Assembly (NCBI GenBank): GCA_902729315.2 | Contig: LR746265.1 | Span: forward strand, 7,993,392-8,057,391 | DNA from: Spirodela intermedia | Lineage: Eukaryota; Streptophyta; Magnoliopsida; Alismatales; Araceae | DNA: 64,000 nucleotides | Direction of reading: 5' to 3' | Shown here: in pieces, positions 13,601 to 26,044 of the stretch | Numbering within the stretch: the first letter of the stretch is position 1 | How the letters are laid out: the number at the start of each line of letters is the position of its first letter | Translations under genes and position numbers: made by a program | Notes under the pieces: model-generated | The model's input: only the letters and a program-made list of their open reading frames with translations | Told to the model about the DNA's origin: nothing | Databases searched by the model: none

Positions 13601-16600
13601 AATTGCCACATTTTTCCATTAATTTCTAAATGTATTAAAACTGAGAGTAGTGAGGGAAAAAAGGAATATAATCACAATGTTTGAAAAGTAGAGGACAAAA
13701 ATAGAAAAATTATTTTACTACCTTGATGTAGCCAACTCCTCTTCAAGAGAACGAATGCGTTCTACAAGTTGCTCATGGCCCTTCTTTGCAGATTCCTTCC
13801 AATGGAATATGAAAGTTATAAATAAAAATGCCAAAATGAGTATTCAAGTAAAACACATTGATTAAATCCTTACCTGAGAACCTTCAAATAAGCGTACAAG
13901 GTCATTTCTTCCTTCTGCAAAATTCAGTATCAGTCAATCACAAATGCCGATTACTAGAAATTTTCTAACTGAAAATGGAATAAAACTAAAAATGAAAACA
14001 AATAAAATGATTGACTATATTTCCACCTAAATACTTCACACAAAACCAGCCACGTAAGAAAAATGTATGCAATAGTTCCCAGATAGAGATCCTATCCGAT
14101 TAACATTCACCTCAGAAGATAGACCTCAGTAGTTTCTACACCGAAAATCCGAATTCTTTTACAATCGGAAGTTATGATTTCTATGTAACCTAGACACCAT
14201 GAGGACTCATTCAAAGAATTTCTTACACTTAAGTCATCCTAGCTTCTAATTATTCCTCCAACAAGACACCACCATATTAGTACTGGACGCCATCATTATC
14301 TTCCCCCACATTCTTCAAGGAGACCTTGGGTATACCATTGGATCACTTCGACTTATTCCAGCCATGCTAGAAGTCTACATTATTTTTTTTTTCTGAATCT
14401 AGTTCGCAGTACACATGGCTCTGGCTCAACATACGGTCACTGACCCTTAAACCTCATCCTCAACACAAGGCGCCTCATGATGTTCAAGTTGACATTGTTC
14501 AGAGAAAAATAAGAGGATCACTAACAACCTGATTTTCCTAATATAATCAGGTAGGGCAATTTCGCTTATCCTTTGAAAGAAAAAGTCTCTCATCTAGATA
14601 GTTACCTTCTCACCAGAAAACCAATTGCAAATCTACAAAAACCCTCATCTGAGGCAAATCTTTGTGATCTGCCAAGTGCAGCAATCTTCATTAATTACCT
14701 TTTTTTATATCACTTCGCATGATTAACAAAATATTTTCGGAGTATATCGTTTTGGGTTTGTATACCAAGGCATCAAACAATCTTAGCCACTGTGGGCCAG
14801 TGGTGACTCCCCAAACCGTATGCTTAGACAAATCAAATTACACAATCAGTTCAACACTGACCATATCCCAGGCCAGCCCAAAACATCCAATAAATGGCAT
14901 TAAAAGAATCATACTAAAAATTCTGCAGATACCAAATCGACAATGAAGACGAAAATAAACCATCAAGCTGAAGTATCATTCCAACGGTAAATTCAATTTA
15001 GCAGAGAAATTATAGTGATTTTCAAGAAAAAATCATCGTTCTCACATTACATAGGATGGTAGAGTAAAAATACCAGTAACAGGCTCAGCTGTTGGAGAAA
15101 TCAATGTGCTGCTTTTACGCTCCTCGTCGTATAACCTTTTGTACATTGCAACCTACATGAGAAGACATGATATCATCTCTCTTAAATGACAAGATAGTTA
15201 TAACGAACATACACAATCCAAGTTTAAAGAATAAAATATAGAAAAAAAATCAGGAACCAGAAACAAAATATCAATGCCAAGAACGTAGTGTTTTTACAAC
15301 GTATTCAGATTTTTGACAGAAGCGTAACGTGCGAAAAGGTCCAACAAAACTTTTCAAAAATTACTCAATGCCGCCACCAAAATCCTGACTTCTCAATATC
15401 AATCCCCTTACATGGTGGTGGTAGGGCAAAAGAAAAAAAGTCGTATAGTAGGCTGGCCAACAACTGTAGCAACTAGCATTTGTCAATGATGGTTCGTGTG
15501 AGTTTAGTTCCTTTTGTGTCTTTTCTCTTTTTCTTCACCTCCCATTTTCTTCCTTCTAATTCGTCCTCATCCTTCCATAGACAAGCCAAGCGGAAAAGAA
15601 AATGACACATGATTCTACAGTCCACAGAATATTATAGAGCCATGTTGAAAAACGTACAGCACTATGGAGTGACTCTATCATCTGTCCTTGCTCCTCAGAT
15701 CTTTTCAATACAGCTTCAACTCTAGCAGCTGCTTCATCAGTAACCTTCTGGAGCTGCAATTGGAAATCACCCTGAAAGCCATACGAAAAGCACAACTGAA
15801 CAAAGGTATCCAAGGAAAACGATTTAAATTTCCATGTACGATGGAGTATCACATCCATTCCACAGCCGGAATAGTAATCCAAAGGTAGGAAAATAGCTAT
15901 ACCCTTAGCTCTGCATCCCTTATTTCCTCCTCATCAGAGAGCTTACGCACGAGGTTCCGAAGTTGGGCATTTTGTTCAACTAGCCCATGTATATCCTTAA
16001 AGGTCAGCTGTTTCAATAATTGCGAATTAGAAATTTTTGATAATTTCATTGAGAAAACCCTCTGAAAGTTCCCTAAAGTTAAAAACCAAGATGTTCAATC
16101 ATATGAATAGGGGGAAAAAAAAAAAGCAATCACTCGGTTCATGCAGCTTCTGTTAATGATATATGCCAGCTCTATTAGAAGAAATCTTAATGAAATTGAA
16201 ACAGAAAAGACGAGCACCTAAAAGTGCTACAGAAATTATCAGCGAAAACTTTTTCGACGTCCCAGATTTTTACACAGAAGTATCAAGAAATGGTGAACAG
16301 CAGGGAGTACAAATGCCAGAACTGAAGTTGCTTTTAGCTCCACCCTTTGAGCTGTTTGGCGCAAGAGATATATTAGAAGGCTTTGGCGAAAGTTCAGGAA
16401 CAGGCTATCATGAATGGGTCTATTACTTTCACTGTTCAAGTGGTCAAAATAATGAAACTCGATGACGAGGATGATTCACTCCGTTCAAATTAGAAGATTT
16501 TTGTTGATTCCATCCAATTGTATACCTTACCAAGTGTCTACAACAAGAAAAGAGGTTCGCACGCATCTATTTCACAGACAATCATTCACATTTTGTATTT

Positions 16601-19600
16601 CTTAGGCATATAATTTCATCTCAATAATTATGCAATCAAAATAATTATTAAAAATCAAAAATAGGTCAGAGAAAAAAGCAACGATCACTCACAATTTGTT
16701 CTGAAATAGACTTCTCCATTCCAGTTCCATGATTGTCAATGAAAGTAGACGCAGAAAAGTCACCAGGAATAAGTGGACTGGCAACTCCACAGCGAAGTTG
16801 AATATCCCGGCATTCCTTGAGGAGAACCGTGACCTAGCACAAAAAAATAAAAAAATAAATAGCATGAAAACGGAATACCAAAATTAATATTATTGTATGA
16901 GGGAAGATAACCCAAGAACTAAAATCAAAACAAATAAGTCATCAAGGCTGAAAAGTTTTATCAATCTAAACGTCAACAAATGCAAAATTTTAAACTAAGC
17001 TAGAAAAAAAAGGAAAGAAGATCTACAACAAAAAAGGTACCAGACATTACCTGTTTCTGAAGGTCACTTATCTCCTTCTGAGCAATGCGTTGATCACGCT
17101 CACTACGCTTCAATTCAGCCTACAGAGGCAAATATTTACACTCAGCAGAAGGACGAAATACAGCCTACTTTAGGAAACCAAGCTTTGCTTGCCTTTAGTG
17201 TTCGAACAGTGTTCTCATAAGAATCATGCACAGAAAGTGCCTGCTGCAATTTCTGATTCATTAAACTGTATGCCTCCACCATCTTCTCATGTTGCACTGT
17301 GAAAAATAAAAAAGGCTTGATCAACATTTTAGAAAACAACAGTAACATTTCACAAATGAGAATGTTAAAATAATCCCAGCAATGTCTGTTTAAAGCATCA
17401 CACTTTGTTTACAAAGGATAAGCTTCATATCATTGGGAACAGCCACATACAAATAACTAGATAGCTGAAAAGCACGAATGGAAAATTTTATCAACTATGA
17501 AAGCACGTTAGAAAATTTGCATCAAAGATTGAAAGTAGGAAAAAGACTCCAATTTATCACATTTCGGTAGAACACAATGACGATCAAAAATATGAAAACG
17601 GTTCCAGCCTGCGGTTTTGTTAAGATACAAGATAAAAGCAACAATGATCGGAAACACCATCATAGACAGTAATATTAATTATGAATATGCATGTTAAATG
17701 TATACACTAGAATTCGCGCATTTAACAAAATTTGATTTGAAAAGCTAATCCACATAATTTATGCATACTAGGATCTGGAACTAAGATAGAAAACGCCACC
17801 TATCCGCCAGAGTTGACCTGCAGATGGAGAGAATTCTACATTTTCAAGCTGAGACAATGGGTTCGCTAAGTAGCACGCAATTTTTCAGGGTAAGACAGTA
17901 ACAAAGGCAAATGCAAGTGATCTAGTAACATCATGGTCCATTACCCACTTGTTTGCAAAAAGAATTAGAAATCCATGGAGGTTTATACCCTAGCTTCTTT
18001 TTCAACAGACATCTTTAATTATAATAAAGCATAAAGGACAAATGATCATAAGGAAAGTTTTCCGACTAAATTTGAACATTAAAGAAACTGATCTCTCTGA
18101 ACTACTCTCCTTGCATCTTAACAGCACTCTGCTAGCTCGCGAAACCAAACCAAGAGACTGATCACATGCCCAAGAAATGTTATGATATGAGGCAACACAT
18201 CTAGTGTCAGAATTCCTTATGACTTGAATTGGAGTCTCTGAGACAATAAGAATCAATTAGGAGACAATTTCATTCCTTTAAAACTAAAAATATGTGTTAT
18301 AATAGTGTCAACCAATCCACAACTTAGCTGTAAAAATTGTAAATGTGGGAGCACAAGGAAAGCAAACTAGATAGTCAAGAAGTGTCTACCTCGTTCATCC
18401 AAAATAAGTTCTGCCTTCTCTTCTATTTCCCGCAGAACCTGAGAAGTGCAGAAGTAACAATGAAAACATTTCAAAGCAGTCGTCATCCTTCTATAATTAA
18501 TTATTGAAAAAATTCAAGTACAGCTCGAATTTACAACAGCTAGGATAGGAATTCAAGGAAACCTGTGATGATTTAAATTTTAGAACTTAAGTCGCTGATG
18601 CTGCAGCCCAAAAACTTTTATAACATACCTCAAAAAAAAGTATGAACCTCTAATTAGGCTAAAACTCTAGAATGTCAATATTATCAGTATTCTCATTTGG
18701 TTTCTAGACAGAAAGAGTAGGCCACGCGTTGGTTGATAATAGCATTATTAGTACCGTATGGAAAGGAATCATAGTTACTTAGGAGATCCAATGGGTTAAG
18801 TAGGCTCTGGCATTCCGAAAATAAACGGTTGAGACGTCTTGTCCATCCTATCTGCACTATATCTGGTAGGGACTTCCTAATTCGTTTCTGGACGCAGAAG
18901 TGACAAGCAACGAATATTACGTTGTAGGATATCAATAATCTGAATTTTTCATGCCATGAAAACTGTGGCACATTTCTTTGACATCCTGACATCAGGATTA
19001 TGAGGATATCAGCATGACAGAACCTTCTCCATTGATGCAAAGGCTTACGTCAGGATAATATACATTCCCTTTGAGATCTAGGTCTGAGTCTATTCAGTCT
19101 CTCACAAAGAGATAGGGAGTCAGGGTTGACAACATTATTACTTTGACTACGGACATAGAATTTTGTCCTTACTGAAACATGCATAAATGGGAAGCATCTC
19201 TGGCTTTGCATTGTCGCTGATAAAAGGTGGTCTTAAATTGCCATGATTTTCTCCTGAAATGGGACAAACATTTACATGCATTGATTTGTTCATCTGCAAA
19301 CTGAATAATTTTACATCAGGACACAAATAAATTTCGTTACCGATTTATCTGCCTTGCTATTTACAAGCTATCACAATCAGGCATGTTTATCCAGAATGTG
19401 TACTCCAATTTCCATGATTCAGGACTGAATCCACGATAGCTTCCTCTCAATTTATCAGTCATACAAAATGACACTTGACTCGAAGTAAAATAAAACCAAA
19501 TCAAAATGACGTTCCTGAAGGCAAGTATATCTCAAAAATAACAATACCCGTTCTAAAATGGCATCAGAATGCTTCCTCTCCCACCTCTCATGGCGCAGAG

Positions 19601-22600
19601 CATCAGCAGCCTCTTGATACTTTTCATACATCTTAGCAAGCTAGTGAATCAAAAAAATGAAGAAATATCCATTTAGAATACAAGTTATATATCACTAACA
19701 AGATAAAATAACTTTCCAGCATGTGACAAATAATGTGTTTACTTACACTCCAACCACTCCGAAGAAGGGAAGCAGCTAATGCTGTTCCTGAGACACCGGC
19801 TGGTATCTTTGGGACAATCATATGGCCGCCTTCATTCTGGTCTTCATTCCCAATAATCAACCTGGCAAAGTAAGAGCATCACAATAGAAACATAAAGCTC
19901 ATTAGGTCACACAACCAGGTAAAACATTTGGAATTGTAAAAGTCTGAGTGGAAAAAACATATGAATTTCTACAGAAAATAAAAACGATAACAAACAAAGA
20001 CCTTTCTGAAACAATAAAGCGTTCTAACCTCCATGCAAAATGGACGGAACATAATTTTTGTGTGCCACGATTATACTGGAATGAATGTTCACATATTGCT
20101 CTAGAAAATGATATACATCCCTTATAATGATGTGAATACAAACATTAAAAAGGACGAAAGAGAGAATCAAAGAGTATTGCATATCTGTGACAAAATTTGG
20201 TGATAACTGTCTGTTGAAAATGCAAAGTATGCATTAAACTAGAAGAGTTCACAAACTTCGATAGTAAATTTTTGACAAAGTTTAACAAGATAATCAACGA
20301 ATCAAAATTCAATTATTTCAGAAAATAACAGATTCGGATAGACATGACTTACTCTTCTGCAGTGACATCACTTTGGAAACTGGAAAGAGGAAGAAAATAT
20401 AATTCATTATTCTTCCTGGTTTTCTCAAGCTCAAGTTCACACTTGTCCAATTTTTCTTTCAAGTCCAACACCTCCTATAACAAGAAAGGAAGAGCAGAAG
20501 AACAACAAAAGAGAAGATTATCAGTACATAAATTCTCTTTGCATCAAGGGTTTACCGATCTAACAGACACTTGAATACCCTTGTTTTAATACAAACAATC
20601 TCTATGCTCAAATTACCATATGTGATCACTGTTGTAACCCTGAATATATTTTTCACTTAAGCAACTGTAGTTATCATTGATCTCAGCATTTGACGCAAAT
20701 GGAAAAACAGCAAACATCTACTTCACTTTGAAAGTAGTCATCAGCCCAAATAATAAATCTTAGCAAATAGAAGGTTCGATTTCTCCTATAACAGAGATAA
20801 TGATGAAAAGTACAAGAGAAACAATAACCAGAAGACAACTGAATGCGACAAAGAACTAAAATGCATATGTTGCCGGACCTCAGTTCTTGATGGAAGAGAT
20901 TGTGGACAACTAACACTCAAGGCATCTTTTAATTACGGTAACATGTTATACATTTTAATCAGCTATTGCACACACGACATTATCAATCAATGTCAGGATT
21001 CACTAAATGTGCAGGAAACAGAACATATTATGACGAAAAAGTACCAAAGAATATCTCCTGGAAGGATGTGTGATCCTTGATAGATGTTAAACCTAAGCAG
21101 ATCAAAACGAATACACACACAGAGAAAGCCCAAAAAAATATACCGAAGTGTTGTTAAAATACTCCGTTTAGTGTGTCATATGACTATCTTAGTGACTCAC
21201 GTGACTGTCTTAGTGTCTGTTTTCTCCTTAGTGTGCGTACGGTTCACATGTCCAGAACCTTCCTCACACTCAGGAATTGCCTCATTTTTGAACTGAACCT
21301 TCCCCGAACTGAATTTCCCTTTCTCTACAAGAGGAGGTTTTTTTCCCCGAAGATCCAGAGGAAGTGAAGGAAATTCGACAAGTGTCAAGAAATTATAACT
21401 TTTATGATCATTAATTTATCTAAAAAACGATTCAAGAGGTAAAGCTTCATTTAAATCAAGAAATGGGCAACAAGGAAATGTAGGATACAGAAAACCAGAA
21501 AGAACGAATTGTTAAACCAGTAGTATAATCTAGTATCTGAGATACAAGAAAAAATGATATTACGTAAAGAACTAGGTATTTCTTCTTTGCTTTTGCTGAT
21601 AAAATGTTACAGAAGGTTCATAGCCTTTTCAGGGACAGGAGAATACCTTTTCAACCTCTCTCCTAGATAATAACTCCTTCTCAAGCTTCTCCTTGTAATC
21701 ACTTTCAACTTGGTTCAAATGTGTCTACACTCACAGCAACAGTATAAGAACGAATTGTAGACATTAAAAGAAAAAAAACACAATGACACAGATTAGTAAT
21801 TCAATTTCAGCAATTCTTACTTCCAGTGCTTTGATGACACCCTCAAGCTCTCCTGCCTTTCTAGACCATTCCTCAGAGCTTTCCTTGTGCAACTCAACAA
21901 GCTTTGTAACCTTTTGGTTGTTCAAAGGAAAGCAAAAGAATTAATAAAATTCATTGAAAGTCATAGCGAGCCAAATGATTTATGACATGCATGACAGAAT
22001 CACTGAAATGGGTGGAAAATTGACGTTAAATTATGCAGTGATGAAACAGAATATACACAAAAAAATGGAAGCAGTATATAGAAGAAGTAGAAAGTTCAAG
22101 CATCCTCAGTAGAGTAAAACTACAATAAAAAATCTCATTATAACCATATTTTGGTCTCCTCATTAGGGCACGCCACCAAGGTCTCCAATAGATGACGTTG
22201 CCACAGATTCCACCTCCCTTGCAACCCTTCTTCAAGAATGAAAATTCCACTGATTCAAGCTGCTGCAACCTTCTGTATAAGAAACCCCTTTTCCTGATTG
22301 GCTCAGCTTCAAAGCAGACCACTAAACACACTGTTCAACAACCTGATGCCGCCTAGATCTCGGCAGTGCACGGTTTGAACCATTCACATACAGCTTTGAA
22401 GCCCATCTCCACCAAGATTATCTATCTTCAACATCGAGCCATAAAATGTTTCGCAAAAGGAATTATCTCTTTATTTTAAATCCTTCATAAGGATGAAGTC
22501 TGAGAATGAAAACTCTTTTAATAAAATTTCAAACTATATTTTTCTCTAACGTATTTTAAATATGATCACAAAACTTTAACAACCATTCGACAGAAATCTT

Positions 22601-25600
22601 GAACAAGTATAACGAAAACGCCCTCATAAACTACTAAAACATGAAACAGTTATAACAAGTTGGAAAACATTAATTTAAAACTTACAGTAGCCAACTCAGC
22701 CACATAACGATCTTCATTAGCAGCTGCAGCATCTTTGCACGAGTATAATTCCTTTTGAGGATAGAAAGAATGGTATAAGAAGCAAAATAAGCATAGAAAA
22801 GAAAAAGAAATAAAAGAGAAGATGATGGAAAGTCTCCTACCTCCTCTAGGGATTTCAATTTATTTTCCTGCTCTCTGACTCTTTCCTCACTCCACTTTAG
22901 CTTCTTAGATGATTCACTAAGTTGACTCTCAAGCTGCGTTTCAAAATATTATCACATAATTATCTATCACTAAACTGGGTTTGTTAGAATCTAATAGAAA
23001 TAGCCTTACATCAGTAATTTTAGCAGATGTCTCTGCTTCATAGTCCATATGTGTTCTGCGAAGCTCAATTAGATTATTGACTTTTACTGTTAATTCTTCA
23101 TTAAGCCATCCGTTGTGCTGTGAAATGAGTTCTTTTTCCTGCATGTAAAAAAAATTGAAACATACTCAACACGAATTACCTCTAAGTAATGATAATCAGC
23201 ACCACATTCCATCAATTTCTAACTAGTTAACATGCTAACAACGAAAATTTAATAATAAACTCTTTCGAAAGAATCTGCAACAGCCAAAAAGAGAGAACCA
23301 GGGCCAAGCAGGAAAGAAGAAAACATTCATCCTCCATTAGAAATCGAAAACGAACTAGTGTTTCGAATAGTATATAATCGACCACTTATTAATTCCTCCT
23401 TGAAATTGTGATGTGCGGTTTGATATAAAATTGATAACAGATCTTTGGTGGAAGATACCAGGTTCATCTCTTCATTAAGTGTTGGACGGGAATGAGGAAG
23501 AGGGACAAGAGACAGGAGCATAAGAGTGAGGGAGATGAGCTGTACCAAGAGATTTGTAAACCTGAATACGTTCACGTGATTTTTTAGACATCCTGGAACA
23601 GTCCAAACTTTGCCTAAAAGAGGAAACATGAGAAGCTATCTTGATCCACAACTCAATTCACATCCTTCCAACACCAAATTCTACTCACCCTCACGACTTT
23701 CCTCCTTTTCTATCGCCTTTACTATCTCTAAGTCATTTCCGTAAAGAATAGTCCAGCTCACACCTTTGCCAACCTCTTCCAACTTGTCCTCGGGATTAAG
23801 TTACATAAACTAAATGATAGGAGGGAAAGAGAGTGGGGTGGAAGATTCATCTCAAATCTATAGTAATTTAACTTGATCTGCATCAATGCAAAGCAAATAG
23901 GGCAGAACAGACGAGATTTGGGGGAAGAAATTCGGGAGACAAAGGGGCCATAACAGTGCAAAAAATGAGGAATTGGATAAAGGATAACAAGGTTGACTTC
24001 TTTGAACGCAATTTCCTCACATCCAGCTGTCAATCATTCATTACAGAATTTTCCTATTACAACATCTAATGTTTTAAAGCATCCTGTCAAAACCTCTCAT
24101 TAGGGAATCAAGTAGCACCATGAATCTGCTCTCTGCAAAGTGCAGCATAAAGAGAATCTTCAGAGTTCCCAACCCCCTCATATGCGAGTAAAAACTATAC
24201 TCCCTTATCAGATATATAAATATCTTTGTAATTCAAATAACCAAACATATTTCTATCCAAAAATGATGCACAGAAATTTGGATCAGCCTAATTTAAGCAT
24301 CATAAAAAAATCATTGAAACTGATAAAACCACAAATCTCATGACATCCGGACAGAGTGGAAAATCTAAAAAGTCAAAACACAGCTCGCCTGCATAACACT
24401 TAAACGACACTATTTAGATAAAATGGAAGTATTTAAACAATTGGGATGAGTTTAACGGTAAAACCTCAACCCAATTATTTAAACGTCAGTACATGTTGAC
24501 CAAAAAGTGCAGCAGTAGTAGTAGAGAAGATATATGAGTGGATAAAACAAGATATGCCATAACTGAATAAAATAAACAAGGGTAGCACGGTGAACCTGTG
24601 AAAGGCGAGAACATTCAGAGCGACAGCGTGCCAATTCAGCTTCATTTTCCTGCAATCTAGTCTCCTTTGACGCAGCATTATCTGTTAAATGAATCTTTTC
24701 CCAAAAGAGAATATCAACATCATCAGGTGATGTATTTCAATAAAATAGGTAAAACACACAGCATAACTAAAAGAATGGATTGGATAAAAAAAATGCAGCA
24801 CATACGTAGATTCACTATTAGCAATTTTCAAAGTTGAAAGTTAATCTGCTGATGTCAGCACAAATGGATTGGTTGGACTATAAGTCTACCATTGGCATGA
24901 CAGAGGAGTATAGTCAGATAAGAAGAGGTGCCAAAAGCATTCCATGAAATATTAGGCTGAGTGCAGGAAAGGGAGCGGCAAAAGACATTAAAAAAAGCGT
25001 ATATAGTGAGTCAGACAAAATGGGGACGCAGCAGATGATCGAAGGAAAAACTCACGATTTTGTCGAGATAGCTCTGGATGGTCACGTTCTTCTCACCAAT
25101 CTCGACATCCTTCTGTTCTACTAGTTCCAGCAACTGCCTCTTTGATTTGTGAAGCTCAGAAACTTCCACAGTAAGCCTCTCTACCTCTCCGTCCTTGGAG
25201 ATCTAACAAGATAACAGGAGAACAGTAAAACGCACGATGGCAAAATGAGGCATTTTTTGCGACTGCAAACAAAGATGCAGAGAGGGCGAACAGAGGTGCC
25301 AGGATTTTTACTCACGGCTTTAAGGTGCAGGTTGTGCTTCTCTGCCCGGGCCTCCGCAAGCTCGGATAGCCGCTTCTCGGCTGAACCGGAGAGGCGGGCA
25401 TTCTCGGCCTGGAGCTTGGCGCAGTCCGCAGAGAGCGTAGCGTAACGCTGCTCAAGCACGGAACAGGTATGCTCTGCGGCAATGGAAGCAGCGTCAGCCT
25501 CCGCCCGGACCGTCTCCAATTGGCGGTGAAGATCGCGGATAAACTGGTCAGCCTTCTCCGCCACCACCGCCGGCTCGTGCCGGCAGAGCTCGAACTCCTC

Positions 25601-25621
25601 CTCCGAGAGGAAGAGCGGCAT
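165..25621 (-). CDS. NUA: NUCLEAR PORE ANCHOR (plant TPR/Mlp), 5' 47 exons; 3' end outside the window
   Basis: NUA is the long coiled-coil protein of the nuclear-pore basket. In Arabidopsis it acts in mRNA export, SUMO homeostasis with the protease ESD4, and flowering time. I joined 47 exons by canonical splice signals and by recalled similarity to Arabidopsis NUA (about 2,090 residues). They give one continuous frame of 4852 bases, 1617 codons plus one base. The product starts MPLFLSEEEFE, contains the diagnostic block PAGVSGTALAASLL (exon 10), and is otherwise heptad-rich coiled coil with many Glu/Lys/Leu. Exon 47 carries DEQAAAYFQAF, which precedes the unstructured acidic tail in the family. 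That tail and the stop lie left of base 165. The start is the first ATG of the GC-rich exon 1 and matches the family N-terminus. No frameshift or premature stop was found, so the gene looks functional. Exon coordinates are in the four block entries. Confidence 0.95.
1718..1731. repeat. C14 homopolymer in a NUA intron
   Basis: Fourteen consecutive C in the intron between exons 45 and 46. A similar interrupted C run (C10, G, C4) lies at 8030-8044 in the intron between exons 32 and 33. They have no evident function and their lengths may vary. Confidence 0.9.
4697..11553 (-). CDS. NUA: NUA exons 26-35 (codons 850-1212)
   Basis: Exons in transcript order: 11374-11553, 11244-11288, 10677-10724, 9182-9265, 9032-9106, 8746-8930, 8527-8629, 7528-7644, 7020-7112, 4697-4855. 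Recognisable segments are REWAEAKKELQEERD (exon 26), ALKNMESAHEEF (exon 30), VILLSETIQEMTKTSQAL (exon 33) and NVINYLRRSKEI (exon 35). Exon 31 ends within a Met codon (AT|G). The 2.16-kb intron between exons 34 and 35 (4856-7019) is the longest in the window. It contains only AT-rich sequence and scattered short ORFs with no family resemblance. Confidence 0.9.
12522..18438 (-). CDS. NUA: NUA exons 12-25 (codons 447-849)
   Basis: Exons in transcript order: 18390-18438, 17193-17296, 17051-17119, 16693-16833, 15903-16007, 15658-15771, 15074-15152, 13874-13914, 13722-13795, 13201-13303, 12995-13129, 12823-12921, 12664-12705, 12522-12575. Several are tiny (41, 42, 49 and 54 bases), as is usual for this gene. 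The intron after exon 13 begins GCAAGC rather than GT. Family-typical segments are VEAYSLMNQKLQ (exon 13), LLKECRDIQLRCG (exon 15), EEQGQMIESLHSA (exon 17) and LIVDYQRKLREASES (exon 22). The intron between exons 18 and 19 is about 1.2 kb and holds no recognisable gene. Confidence 0.9.
17120..17192 (-). other. GC-AG intron between NUA exons 13 and 14
   Basis: On the minus strand exon 13 ends CTAAAG, followed by GCAAGC, and the intron ends CTCTGTAG. Using GC gives TLK-AELKRSE, which lines up with the conserved family sequence at that point. The first GT is 24 bases further in, also in frame, and would add eight residues (ASKAWFPK). GC donors are a known minor class with consensus AG|GCAAGT. The intron is 73 bases, short but viable in plants. 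Confidence 0.65.
19548..25621 (-). CDS. NUA: NUA exons 1-11 (N-terminal 446 codons)
   Basis: Exons in transcript order: 25316-25621, 25056-25202, 24596-24694, 23010-23138, 22841-22933, 22686-22751, 21821-21910, 21647-21724, 20353-20474, 19747-19861, 19548-19640. Every one is bounded by AG and GT. Exon 1 is GC-rich, unlike the rest. Exon 3 needs the acceptor after GGGAAAAG. A stronger-looking CAG lies 13 bases further in and would break the frame. Exons 9 and 10 split a Glu codon (2+1). Exon 10 encodes the conserved PAGVSGTALAASLL block. Exon 4 reads EKELISQHNGWLNEELT, as in other plant NUA proteins. Boundaries rest on frame continuity and family similarity, not on transcripts. Confidence 0.9.
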
Positions 25622-25860
25622 GATGATCGCTCGGCTGCGGCACCAGCAGCAGGAATGCCACCGCTGGCGCCCTCGGCTCCCGGCGGCCGCCTCCTCTCCT
25701 TCCTCCCCCTCGGCTTCCCCTTCCCCACCCTTCTCTGCCTCCGGCGAACCGCTCGGGAGAGCGGCGGAGGGACAGCGCGAGCCCTAGCTGCTGGAGCTTA
25801 CGACGGCGGAGCCACGAAAACGAAGACGGCGCGACACTTCTGTTCTTCCCGTTAATTATT
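25622..25860 (-). promoter_or_regulatory. NUA 5' leader and core promoter region
   Basis: This GC-rich stretch directly upstream of the NUA start codon runs into AT-rich DNA at about 25850. No clear TATA box was seen, which would fit a housekeeping gene. The transcription start cannot be fixed from sequence. A GA microsatellite lies about 170 bases further upstream. Confidence 0.5.
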
Positions 25861-26020
25861 TCAGAGAGCCTCTCAAAACCTTTTAAATTATTCGTAAAAC
25901 CTCCAAAAATGTAAATTTTGTATGATGTCCTCAACCATTTCAAAAACCACTTTAACCATTTTAACCATCTAGTCTTTTAATATTTAACTAAAAGAATACG
26001 ACTTTCAAGAGTGGTCACTA

Positions 26021-26044
26021 AGAGAGAGAGAGAGAGAGAGAGAG
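26021..26044. repeat. (AG)12 microsatellite upstream of NUA
   Basis: Twelve AG units about 400 bases upstream of the NUA ATG. GA/CT tracts are common in plant promoters, where GAGA-binding BPC proteins can bind them. A role here is only a possibility. Confidence 0.9.

Noticed and set aside
18693-19040. 115-codon minus-strand ORF inside a NUA intron as a gene or organelle insertion
   Set aside because: No similarity I can recognise, no exon signals, and the intron context explains it. An organelle origin could not be supported by eye.
24804-24816. A 9-10 base microexon, or a 4-base shifted exon 2 donor, to restore the NUA frame between exons 2 and 3
   Set aside because: The acceptor 13 bases upstream in exon 3 restores the frame and gives the conserved LTD residues. 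The microexon had no proper AG at the required base.
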